Of a stretch of DNA of 27,355 bases, positions 1 to 6,517 are shown piece by piece (the stretch's first letter is position 1; each line of letters starts with the position of its first letter). Below the pieces are notes generated by a model. It was not told where the DNA came from. It did no database searches and was given only the letters and a program-made list of their open reading frames with translations. This DNA comes from Acidobacteriota bacterium (GTDB taxonomy: Bacteria; Acidobacteriota; Vicinamibacteria; Vicinamibacterales; CAVVIG01). Both the position numbers and the translations under genes were made by a program. The DNA is taken from contig QHWK01000119.1 in the NCBI GenBank assembly GCA_003223775.1, positions 1 to 27,355 of the forward strand, in the 5' to 3' direction.

Positions 1-753
1 GACAACCAGGAGATTTTCATCCTGCACCTGGACGGCCGGAAGCGGTGGCTCCTCTACGGGCGCTCGATCGATCAGGTCGATCGCCGCGATCTGGCGGGGA
101 CGTCGATTCCACCGGCCGGCGCGGTGCTCGACGAGATCCTCACGCCCGGCGATCTGCTCTACATCCCGAGAGGCTGCTACCACCTCGCGGTGCCGATCGA
201 CGAGCCGGCGCTCCATCTGACGCTCGGCGTGAAGAACCCGCGCGGGAGCGATCTCGTGAACTGGATCGTGCGGCGGATCCGTTCCCATGAGATCGCCGGC
301 CAGGATGCCCCGCTGCTCGGCGGCGCCGACGAGCGCCGGCGATACAGCGACGCGCTGCGCCGCGCGGTGCTCGCGGCGTGCGAGGGCGATCTGGTCGAAC
401 AGTACGTCGCGGAGACCGGATCGAACGTCAAGCCGCGGCCGGCGTTCACACTGCCGTGGAGCGCGACGCTCGACGGCCTGCCGCCGGGCCGGACGTTTTC
501 GATCGCGTTGAAGGGCGCCGCGCGCGTTACGGCCGGCGGCGCGTCCGATGCCTCCGTCGACGTGGAGTGCGGCGGGCGCACGTACAGGTTTCCGCGCGGC
601 ATGCGCTGGCTCGTCGAGCGGCTGGATGGTGAAAGGGCGACGCCGATCGACCGTGTGATTGAGGCGGTCTCCGGACAAATGGACGAGGAGGGCCTTCGCA
701 CGCTCGTCGCGATGCTGCTGGCGCACGACCTCGTCGTCATCGGCGACGCATGA
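1..753 (+). CDS. JmjC/cupin-type 2-oxoglutarate oxygenase (5' partial)
   Basis: The frame is open from base 1, so the N-terminus lies outside the window; 250 codons are visible. Residues 1-16 (DNQEIFIL...GRKRW) match the strand after the first metal-binding motif of ribosomal-oxygenase-type JmjC proteins (RoxA/YcfD, NO66). By that alignment Asp1 is the Asp of the HxD iron motif and its His is just off the edge. The second iron-binding His is visible at residue 61 in PGDLLYIPRGCYH. The C-terminal 60 or so residues look like the winged-helix tail of that family. Members hydroxylate a protein or peptide side chain using Fe(II) and 2-oxoglutarate. The stop overlaps the next start by 4 bp (ATGA), so the two genes are probably co-translated. 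The substrate cannot be told from the sequence. Confidence 0.8.
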   Translation, partial: DNQEIFILHLDGRKRWLLYGRSIDQVDRRDLAGTSIPPAGAVLDEILTPGDLLYIPRGCYHLAVPIDEPALHLTLGVKNPRGSDLVNWIVRRIRSHEIAGQDAPLLGGADERRRYSDALRRAVLAACEGDLVEQYVAETGSNVKPRPAFTLPWSATLDGLPPGRTFSIALKGAARVTAGGASDASVDVECGGRTYRFPRGMRWLVERLDGERATPIDRVIEAVSGQMDEEGLRTLVAMLLAHDLVVIGDA

Positions 754-1793
754 GCGCGGCGGCAATCGTCGCGCGCGCGCTCGCGGCGCCCGACGATCCG
801 ATGCCGGCGTCAGCGGGCGTCGACGCGCAGGAGCTCATTGCGGCGGCGATCGAGCATCGCGTCCGCGCATTTCTCGAGGCCGAGCGTACCGCGATCGCGG
901 TCGACTGCCTGCGGCAGATACAGACGACGTCCGTCCTGGCGGCGCTCACGGGCCGCGGCGTGCGCACGCTGATCTTCAAGGGCGCCGCGCTCGCGCGGCA
1001 GTGGTATCCCGCGCCGCACACGCGGCCGCACACCGACACCGATCTGCTCGTGCCGCCAGCCGATCTGCCGTCGGTCGAGGAGGTGTTTGCGCGCCTCGAA
1101 TTCGAGCGGCAGCAGGAAACGTCGGGCCGGCTCGTCTCCTACCAGCGGCACTACGGCAAACGCGATCGCCACGGCGTCTTTCACGCCTTCGACGTGCACG
1201 TGAAGATCTCGAATCGCCACGCGCTCGCCGATCGCGTCGCGTTCGACGAGCTGTGGCGGCGGCGCGTGCCGCTGCCGCCGCTCGGCCCGGCGGCGGAGAC
1301 CGTCGGCGCGTCCGACGCGCTCGTGCTCGCGCTCGTGCATCGCGCCGGCCACCACCCGGGCTCGCGCGATCTGCTGTGGATCTACGACCTGCACCTGCTC
1401 GCCGCCGCGCTGACGCCCGACGAGCAGACGCAGTTCGAAGATCTCGTCCGCGCGCGCGGGCTGCGCCTGCTGGCGCGCGACGGCCTGCAGCTCGCGCGCG
1501 AGTCGTTCGGCGGCGCCGCTCCCGATCGCTTCGCGCAGCGTCTGGCGGACGGTCGCGGCGAACGCGATGAAGTGCCGGTGATTGCCGCGCGGTCGAGCGA
1601 GACCGATCTGCTCCGCCTCGATCTGCAGGCGCTCGCGACATGGCGCGAGCGCGGACGGCTCGTGCGCGAACACCTCTTCCCGGCGCCGAGCTACATGCGC
1701 GGCAAATACGGCGTCGAGTCGACGCTGCTCCTCCCCGCGCTGTACGCATGGCGCTTCGTCTCTGGCGCGCCGCGGTGGCTGCGACGCCGCTGA
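750..1793 (+). CDS. Nucleotidyltransferase-fold protein (NTP_transf_5-like)
   Basis: This 347-residue protein carries the signature of the 'uncharacterised nucleotidyltransferase' family (PF14907-like). FKGAALARQWYP at about residues 75-86 is followed by a DTDLLV motif at about residues 95-100, matching the KG...DxDhhh pattern in which the Asp residues bind metal. A later His-rich helix (LVHRAGHHPGSRDLLWIYDLHLL, about residues 191-214) is also typical. Family members occur near peptide-modification and cell-surface genes, but their nucleotide and acceptor are mostly unknown. The start is the ATG overlapping the stop of the oxygenase gene. The tail is basic and ends shortly before a strong ribosome-binding site for the next gene. 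Family assignment is good; function is unassigned. Confidence 0.75.
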   Translation: MSAAAIVARALAAPDDPMPASAGVDAQELIAAAIEHRVRAFLEAERTAIAVDCLRQIQTTSVLAALTGRGVRTLIFKGAALARQWYPAPHTRPHTDTDLLVPPADLPSVEEVFARLEFERQQETSGRLVSYQRHYGKRDRHGVFHAFDVHVKISNRHALADRVAFDELWRRRVPLPPLGPAAETVGASDALVLALVHRAGHHPGSRDLLWIYDLHLLAAALTPDEQTQFEDLVRARGLRLLARDGLQLARESFGGAAPDRFAQRLADGRGERDEVPVIAARSSETDLLRLDLQALATWRERGRLVREHLFPAPSYMRGKYGVESTLLLPALYAWRFVSGAPRWLRRR

Positions 1794-1848
1794 GCCTCAC
1801 CTCGGCCGGTCGCTCCACGCTGGCCGGCGCGTTGCTTCATCTCCCTCG

Positions 1849-1854
1849 AGGAGG
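1849..1854 (+). promoter_or_regulatory. Strong Shine-Dalgarno (AGGAGG)
   Basis: A perfect AGGAGG lies 6 nt before the ATG at 1861. It is the clearest ribosome-binding site in the window and fixes the start of the small basic protein, although the same frame stays open much further upstream. Most other starts here rely on stop/start overlaps instead. Confidence 0.75.
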
Positions 1855-1860
1855 AGCATC

Positions 1861-2100
1861 ATGCCGAGAGGCGACAAGAGCAAATACACCGACAAAGAAA
1901 AACGTCAGGCGGAGCACATCGAGGAAGGGTACGAGGAGCGCGGCGTTCCCGAGCAGGAAGCCGAGCGGCGCGCGTGGGCGACGGTGAACAAAGTGCACGG
2001 CGGCGGCGAGAAGCGCGGCGGCGGCGGTTTCGGCAAGGCGGAGAATCACGAGCCGATGCGCAAAGGCGGACGGACCAGTCACGACCGCACGCGCGGCTGA
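1861..2100 (+). CDS. Small charged protein of unknown function
   Basis: A 79-residue, very hydrophilic protein. It begins MPRGDKSKYTDKEKRQAEHI, continues with an acidic helix (EEGYEERGVPEQEAERRAWATVNKV) and ends in a Gly/Lys/Arg-rich tail. From memory, proteins with this N-terminus are often labelled 'plasmid stabilization protein' in databases. I see no toxin-antitoxin partner or nuclease motif to support that label. The start is set by the AGGAGG at 1849-1854; the longer reading in this frame (from 1582) runs through the preceding gene and is not real. Composition suggests a soluble, possibly nucleic-acid-associated or stress-related protein, which is inference only. Confidence 0.75.
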   Translation: MPRGDKSKYTDKEKRQAEHIEEGYEERGVPEQEAERRAWATVNKVHGGGEKRGGGGFGKAENHEPMRKGGRTSHDRTRG

Positions 2101-2138
2101 AACTGCAGAACGGACGAGCTCGAGCCGATACCGCTCGC

Positions 2139-2351
2139 ATGTTCTGGTGGTTCAAGCGCGGATCGGACTATGTGCGGTACGAATCGCGCCAGCTGACCCA
2201 GGAGGCGTTCGAGCTGCGCGTGATCGACGCCAGCGGATCGGAGCGCGTGGAGCGGTTCGAGACCGAGCGCGAGCTCACCGATCGCCAGCGCGAGCTCGAG
2301 CGCGGGCTGCTCGAGGAAGGATGGACCGGCCCGCACGGGTGGAATTTGTGA
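2139..2351 (+). CDS. Small hypothetical protein, 70 aa
   Basis: The ATG at 2139 opens a 70-residue protein starting MFWWFKRGSDYVRYESRQL. A central amphipathic, acidic helix (ELTDRQRELERGLLEEGW) follows, and the protein ends GPHGWNL. It has no signal peptide or membrane segment. Alternating charge and a sensible size support coding. The beta-like first half followed by a helix suggests a small soluble fold. I do not recognise a family. Its 3' end overlaps the start chosen for the next gene by about 30 bp. In-frame upstream codons (from 1974) belong to the shadow of the previous gene. Confidence 0.6.
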   Translation: MFWWFKRGSDYVRYESRQLTQEAFELRVIDASGSERVERFETERELTDRQRELERGLLEEGWTGPHGWNL

Positions 2352-2923
2352 ATCCCTTTGCGCTCTTCGCGGCCTTTGCCCTCTTTGCGGCCTCCGCGTA
2401 CGCGCAGATCACGGCGCAGCCCCCCAGAGGTCCGCTGACCCCGCCGTGGGACAAAGGGATCCAGCCAATCAGCCGCGACAGCTATTACAACGCGATCGCG
2501 TGCGGCAAACAGGGCGGCGCCAACCCGCCGTGCGTGTTCTACGACGCCGGCCTGTGCAAGAACCCCGACTTCACGCTCGCGTTGTTCACGCCCTACAAGC
2601 AGGTGGCGTACGAAGTGTGGCAGGCGGTTCGCAACAAGCAGGAGCCGCCGACGCCGAGCTACGCCGACGCGCAGCGCACGCGGATTACGGTCGGCGTCAC
2701 GCCGGGGGCAGGCTCGAAGAATCCGATCGCGCGCGTCGCGATCACGCGCGGCGGCCGCGCGGTGAGCCCGATCACGCAGTCGCTCGAGGCCGGCGGCGGC
2801 GGAAAATTCATCTTCGACTTCGCCGCGTTCGCGCCGACCGACGACGTGACGCTCGAGCTCGCCGGGCGCGCGAAGACCGTCACCTGCGCGATCGACAAGT
2901 CCGTGCTCGCGCTTCTGCGGTAA
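2321..2923 (+). CDS. Secreted protein of unknown function
   Basis: From ATG 2321 this is 200 residues with a clear signal peptide: an Arg-containing n-region (MDRPARVEF), a hydrophobic core (NPFALFAAFALFAA) and a cleavage site near SAYA-Q at about residue 28. ATG 2321 is preferred over GTG 2348 because it gives the positive n-region and has GAGG 4 nt upstream. The mature part has four Cys residues (ACGKQ, PPCVF, GLCKN, VTCAI), suggesting disulfides, and a beta-rich second half (ITVGVTPG, ARVAITRGG, KFIFDFAAF, VTLELAG). It ends 6 bp from the convergent phosphatase gene. I do not recognise the family. The signal-peptide codons coincide with a dispersed repeat (see findings). Confidence 0.7.
   Translation: MDRPARVEFVNPFALFAAFALFAASAYAQITAQPPRGPLTPPWDKGIQPISRDSYYNAIACGKQGGANPPCVFYDAGLCKNPDFTLALFTPYKQVAYEVWQAVRNKQEPPTPSYADAQRTRITVGVTPGAGSKNPIARVAITRGGRAVSPITQSLEAGGGGKFIFDFAAFAPTDDVTLELAGRAKTVTCAIDKSVLALLR
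2356..2379 (+). repeat. Degenerate 24-bp dispersed repeat, copy 1
   Basis: This 24-bp run matches 4604-4627 at 21 of 24 positions by direct comparison (mismatches at positions 8, 13 and 15). It is a tandem-like run of ctttgcg/cttcgcgg words. Here it encodes most of the hydrophobic core of the signal peptide. Related words continue to about 2392. Confidence 0.6.
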
Positions 2924-2929
2924 CAATTA

Positions 2930-4585
2930 TTAAAACCGTAGCGCGTCTGAATTCTTCATTCCTGGGGCGCCGTTGTAGCGCACCAGCACGGCGGTCACGT
3001 CGTCGCTCTGCGTGGCGCCGGCGCAGAAGGCGTGCACGTCTGCGAGCAGCGCGTCGAGCACCTGCTGCGGCGGCTCGCCGCGGTGCGCGTTCGCGCACGC
3101 GAGCAGCCGCTCGTCGGTGAACTCCTCGCCGTCCGGGTTCATCGCCTCGGTCACGCCGTCGCTGAAGGCGACGATCAGATCGCCCTTCTGCAGATTCACC
3201 GTTTCTTCCTCGAACGCCGCGCGCTCGAACAGCCCGAGCACGACGCCGCCGCGATCGAGACGGCGGATCCCCGACGCGGACACCAGGAGCGGCGCGTTGT
3301 GTCCGGCGTTGCAGTAGGTGAGCGATCCGTCGGCCGCCAGAATGCCGTAGAAGGTCGTGAGGAAGCGCGACTCGATCGCGCGGCGGAACAGGCCGTGGTT
3401 CAGACGCGTGATGAGGGGCGCCGGCCGCGCCTGATACGTCGCCTCGGCGCTGAACATGCCGAGCACGGCCGCCGCGAGCAGCGCCGCCGGCGATCCTTTC
3501 CCCGCCACGTCGCCGACGATGAAGCCGAACTGGTCGTCCTGCAGATCGACGTAGTCGAAGAAATCGCCGCCGACGGCGCGGCATGCGATCGAGGCCGCCG
3601 CCGTCGAGAAGAACGGCCCCTCGCGGTTCGCGGCCGGCAGCAGCGACTGCTGAATCGCGGCGGCGACCTTCAGCTCCTGCTCGAACTTCGCCTTGTCGAG
3701 CGCCTCGCGGTACAGCCGCGCGTTCTCGATCGCGATCGCCGCTTCCGCCGAGAGCGTCTCGAGCGCCGACTGCGACGACGCCGATCGCAGCGCGCCGCGC
3801 TCGCGGCTGTCGAGATAGAGGACGCCGATCGCCTCGTCGGCGGTCTTCTGGTCCGCGCGCTCGACGTAGCGCACGAGGCGCAGCGGCGTGCAGAGCACCT
3901 GCCGGATGCCGAGCGCGACGGTCGCGGTGTGGTTCTGCGCGGCGTCCGCGTCGAGCAGATCCTCGACGATCGTCATCCGGCCGGTTGCGAACACCTGCTC
4001 GGGAATCTTGCGGCTCGTCTCGAACGTGCGGCCCGGCAGCGTGATCTTGCCGCGCGCGCGCGCGAGCTTGAACTCCAGCGACTTGTCGCGCCCGGCGAGC
4101 ATGATGAAGCCACGCTCGGCGCCGGTGACGTCGATCGCCGAGTCGAGCACCATCGCGAGCACTTCGTCGAGGACGCGGCCCGACCCGAGCGCGCGCAGCC
4201 CCTCGAGGAGCGCCGCCATCTGCCGCAGCTCGATCGCCGCCGACACGGCGCTCCTCTCGACCGACGGCGCCTCGTCGTCGATGAAGAAGACGATGTCGAT
4301 GTCCGGCGACTGACCGAGGCGCACCTTGTCGCCGTGCGCGAGCGGCCGCTCGGTGATCTGCTCTCCGTTGACGAACGTCCCGAAGCGCGACTGCTTGTCG
4401 CGGATGATGCACGTCGAGCTCTCGATCGCGATCTCCGCGTGCACGCGCGAGATGTCGGCGCCGGCGAGCCGCAGGTCCGTCTCGCTGCGGCGGCCGATCG
4501 TGAACAGCGGCTTGTCGATGTTGACGATGCGCCGCCCGAGCGTGTCGGTGACGACGAGCCGGGGCGTGCGCGTCCCTTCGACCAT
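2930..4585 (-). CDS. FHA-GAF-SpoIIE (PP2C-type) serine phosphatase
   Basis: A 551-residue signalling protein. Residues about 15-95 form an FHA domain with GRRSETDLRL and ISRVHAEI, which bind phosphothreonine. A GAF domain (about 130-300) follows, with GAERGFIML and IGVLYLDSRERG. A coiled stretch (REALDKAKFEQELKVAAAIQQSLLP) links to a SpoIIE/RsbU phosphatase domain (about 335-545). That domain has VGGDFFDY, FIVGDVAGKG, AFSDGVTEA and SDDVTAVLV, so the metal-binding Asp residues look intact. RsbU-type enzymes dephosphorylate anti-sigma-factor antagonists; the partner is not in this window. The start is the ATG at 4585, since the open frame further upstream is the shadow of truA. It is divergent from truA across 42 bp and convergent with the secreted protein. 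Confidence 0.9.
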   Translation of the reverse strand: MVEGTRTPRLVVTDTLGRRIVNIDKPLFTIGRRSETDLRLAGADISRVHAEIAIESSTCIIRDKQSRFGTFVNGEQITERPLAHGDKVRLGQSPDIDIVFFIDDEAPSVERSAVSAAIELRQMAALLEGLRALGSGRVLDEVLAMVLDSAIDVTGAERGFIMLAGRDKSLEFKLARARGKITLPGRTFETSRKIPEQVFATGRMTIVEDLLDADAAQNHTATVALGIRQVLCTPLRLVRYVERADQKTADEAIGVLYLDSRERGALRSASSQSALETLSAEAAIAIENARLYREALDKAKFEQELKVAAAIQQSLLPAANREGPFFSTAAASIACRAVGGDFFDYVDLQDDQFGFIVGDVAGKGSPAALLAAAVLGMFSAEATYQARPAPLITRLNHGLFRRAIESRFLTTFYGILAADGSLTYCNAGHNAPLLVSASGIRRLDRGGVVLGLFERAAFEEETVNLQKGDLIVAFSDGVTEAMNPDGEEFTDERLLACANAHRGEPPQQVLDALLADVHAFCAGATQSDDVTAVLVRYNGAPGMKNSDALRF

Positions 4586-4597
4586 GATGGAACAGGG

Positions 4598-4603
4598 ATT
4601 ATA
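4598..4603 (-). promoter_or_regulatory. TATAAT -10 box, phosphatase gene
   Basis: On the minus strand the spacer reads TATAAT, separated by exactly 12 nt from the ATG at 4585. A start site about 7 nt downstream would leave a 5' leader of only about 5 nt. No good -35 hexamer is present 16-18 bp further up, where the dispersed repeat lies instead. The plus strand offers an overlapping TATACT at 4600-4605 that could serve truA. Confidence 0.45.
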
Positions 4604-4627
4604 CTTTGCGGTCTTTGTGGCCTTTGC
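4604..4627 (+). repeat. Degenerate 24-bp dispersed repeat, copy 2
   Basis: It abuts the truA ATG directly and fills the upstream half of the phosphatase-truA spacer. It matches 2356-2379 at 21/24 positions and the reverse complement of about 15752-15769 over a shorter core (ctYtgcggtctYtgYgg). No ribosome-binding site for truA is left in this stretch. Confidence 0.6.
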
Positions 4628-5422
4628 ATGCCCCGCTACAAGCTGACGATCGAGTACGCGGGGACGCGCTACAGCGGCTGGCAGATCCAGAAGAACGCCA
4701 GAACGGTGCAGGGCGAAATCGATCGCGCCGTCAGGTCGGTGACCGGCCGCAGGGATTTCGAGCTGTACGGATCCGGCCGCACCGACGCAGGCGTACACGC
4801 GCTCGCGCAGGTGGCGCACCTCGACGTCGCGACGCCGCTGCCCCCCGAGACGCTGCGCCGCCGGATCAACGACGAGCTGCCGGCGGACATCAACATCCTC
4901 GCGGCGGCGCAGGTGCCGCACCGCTTTCACGCGCGCCACGACGCGATCGCGCGCCGCTACCTCTATCAGATCGCGCGCCGCCGCACGGCGTTCGCGAAAG
5001 CCTACGTCTGGTGGGTGAAGGAGCCGCTCGAGGTTGCGCGCATGCGCGAGGCTGCACGCGCGTTCGTCGGCCTGCGCGACTTCCGCGCGTTTGCCGCCGC
5101 CGACGCGCGCGACGAAGGGGAGGAGGCGCGGTCGACGCGCGTCCTCGTCGACCGCGTGGAGCTCGTCGAGGAAGGCGAGCTGATTCTGGTCGCCGTCCAG
5201 GGATCGCATTTTCTCTGGAAGATGGTCCGCCGCATCGTCGGCGTGCTCGTCGAGATCGGCCGCGGCGGCCTGCCGGCCGAGGCCGCCGCCGGGCTGTTCG
5301 ACGAAGACTCCGACGCGCCGGCACGCCTCACAGCGCCGCCGTCGGGGCTGTTTCTCGAGAAGGTGTTCTACAAAGGCGATTCGACGGATGTCGCCGCCCG
5401 CGCGGTCACGCCGATCGGATAG
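4628..5422 (+). CDS. truA: tRNA pseudouridine(38-40) synthase TruA
   Basis: A 264-residue protein of normal TruA length. It starts MPRYKLTIEYAGTRYSGWQ, the typical N-terminus. GSGRTDAGVHA at residues 49-59 holds the catalytic Asp53. Other family landmarks are FHARHDAIARRYLY (about 99-112), LRDFRAF (about 150-156), and the C-terminal FLWKMVRRIVGVLVEIGRG and LTAPPSGLFLEKVFY. TruA isomerises uridine to pseudouridine at positions 38-40 of the tRNA anticodon arm. The ATG at 4628 directly follows a dispersed repeat. Longer readings upstream are the antisense of the phosphatase gene. It is a stand-alone housekeeping gene beside the glycan block. Confidence 0.97.
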   Translation: MPRYKLTIEYAGTRYSGWQIQKNARTVQGEIDRAVRSVTGRRDFELYGSGRTDAGVHALAQVAHLDVATPLPPETLRRRINDELPADINILAAAQVPHRFHARHDAIARRYLYQIARRRTAFAKAYVWWVKEPLEVARMREAARAFVGLRDFRAFAAADARDEGEEARSTRVLVDRVELVEEGELILVAVQGSHFLWKMVRRIVGVLVEIGRGGLPAEAAAGLFDEDSDAPARLTAPPSGLFLEKVFYKGDSTDVAARAVTPIG

Positions 5423-5629
5423 TGGCAAGGCAGGAACGCCCGAGGGCCGGAAGGTGGCAAGGCGAAGACGGAAGCCCTTCCAGCCTTTCAGCCTTCCAGC
5501 CTTTCAGCCTTCCAACCTTCACCTTTTGTCATTCCATCCTTGTATCCTTCGTCATTCCATCCATCCTTCCTTCCGTCCTTGAATTCCTGCCTTCCTGCCT
5601 TCCTGCCTTCCTGCCTTCCTGCCTTGCCA
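5423..5629 (+). repeat. CT-rich tandem-repeat element with 14-bp terminal inverted repeats
   Basis: This non-coding spacer starts right at the truA stop. TGGCAAGGCAGGAA (5423-5436) is the exact reverse complement of 5616-5629. A second pair, ggtggcaaggc (5453-5463) and gccttgccacc (5621-5631), competes for the same right arm. Between them the plus strand is strongly pyrimidine-rich. There is a 16-bp unit ccttccagcctttcag twice plus a partial copy (5476-5515), then cattccatcc/tccttc words, then five perfect tandem copies of ttcctgcc (5584-5623). It may act as terminator, promoter spacer or mobile miniature repeat. It has no credible gene. Confidence 0.75.
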
Positions 5630-5668
5630 CCCTACAGGGAAATTGCCTCGGCGACGATAGCCGATACG

Positions 5669-6517
5669 ATGCTCGCAGTCCCTCAAGCCCAGCCGGCCCG
5701 CCGGACGCTCCGGCTCGAGCCGCCGCGATCCTGGCAGATGCTGAACCTGGCGGAGCTGCGCGACTACCGCGAGCTGCTCTTCTTCTTCGTCTGGCGCGAC
5801 GTCAAGGTCCGCTACAAGCAGACCGTGCTCGGCGCGATGTGGGCGATCATCCAGCCGCTCGCGACGACGTTCTTCTTCGCGCTGGTGTTCGGCCGCTTCG
5901 GCGGGATGTCGAAGCAGGTGAACGGCCCGTACGCGCTCCACGTCTTCGTCGGCATGATGCCGTGGACGTTCTTCGCAAACGCCGTGACGCTTGCCGGCAA
6001 CAGCCTCGTCGGCAGCAGCCATCTGATCACGAAGGTCTACTTCCCGCGTATCCTCGTTCCGCTCTCCGCGATTGCATCGGGCCTCGTCGATTTCGCGGTC
6101 TCGTTCGGTGTCCTTGCCGTGCTGATGGCGAGCTATCACGTGGAGCCGACGTGGCGCCTGGCGGCGGCGCCGGTATTCGTGGCCGGCACGGTGGCGGCGG
6201 CGGCCGGCGCCGGCATTCTGTTCTCCGCGTTGATTGTGACCTACCGCGACGTCCGCTACGTGCTCACCTTCGTCGTCCAGCTGTGGCTGTTCGCGACGCC
6301 GGTGCTCTATACGCTCGACATCATCCCGCCGCAGTATCGCCTCTGGTACGCGCTCAATCCGGCGACCGGCATGATCAGCGGCTTTCGCGCGAGCGTGCTC
6401 GGGACGCCGTTTCCGGTGGGCGTGATCCTGGTCTCGTCGATCGCGACCGTGGTGCTCCTCGCCGCCGGCGTCCGGTATTTCGTGCAGGTGGAACGGCGGT
6501 TCGCGGATGTCATCTGA
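5669..6517 (+). CDS. ABC-2 type polysaccharide export permease (Wzm-like)
   Basis: A 282-residue ABC-2 membrane protein. The start ATG 5669 gives a short cytoplasmic N-terminus, then the family motif RELLFFFVWRDVKVRYKQTVLGAMWAIIQP (about residues 31-60). About six hydrophobic segments follow, including TTFFFALVFGRF, FVGMMPWTFFANAVTLAG, LVDFAVSFGVLAVLMASY, FVAGTVAAAAGAGILFSALIV and VILVSSIATVVLLAAGV. IVTYRDVRYVL and NPATGMISGFRASVLG are typical of O-antigen, capsule and teichoic-acid exporters. With the next gene it would move a finished lipid-linked polymer across the inner membrane. Its stop lies inside the start region of the ATPase gene (11-bp overlap). The same frame is open upstream through the CT-rich repeat, but that part looks non-coding. 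Confidence 0.92.
   Translation: MLAVPQAQPARRTLRLEPPRSWQMLNLAELRDYRELLFFFVWRDVKVRYKQTVLGAMWAIIQPLATTFFFALVFGRFGGMSKQVNGPYALHVFVGMMPWTFFANAVTLAGNSLVGSSHLITKVYFPRILVPLSAIASGLVDFAVSFGVLAVLMASYHVEPTWRLAAAPVFVAGTVAAAAGAGILFSALIVTYRDVRYVLTFVVQLWLFATPVLYTLDIIPPQYRLWYALNPATGMISGFRASVLGTPFPVGVILVSSIATVVLLAAGVRYFVQVERRFADVI

Noticed and set aside
1861..2351. The two small proteins as precursor peptides for the upstream oxygenase and nucleotidyltransferase
   Set aside because: Neither has a leader/core layout, a double-glycine motif or a Cys/Ser/Thr-rich core, and the first has its own strong ribosome-binding site.
3032..4627. Long plus-strand open frame across the phosphatase gene, in frame with truA
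   Set aside because: It is the antisense of a clear FHA-GAF-SpoIIE gene and reads as Arg-rich low-complexity protein. Only the part from 4628 is truA.
4586..5428. N-terminal extension of the minus-strand phosphatase frame
   Set aside because: It lies antisense to truA, has no domain similarity, and the FHA domain begins right after ATG 4585.
5476..5623. CT-rich tandem repeats as a CRISPR array
   Set aside because: The units are 8 and 16 bp long and directly adjacent, with no spacers.
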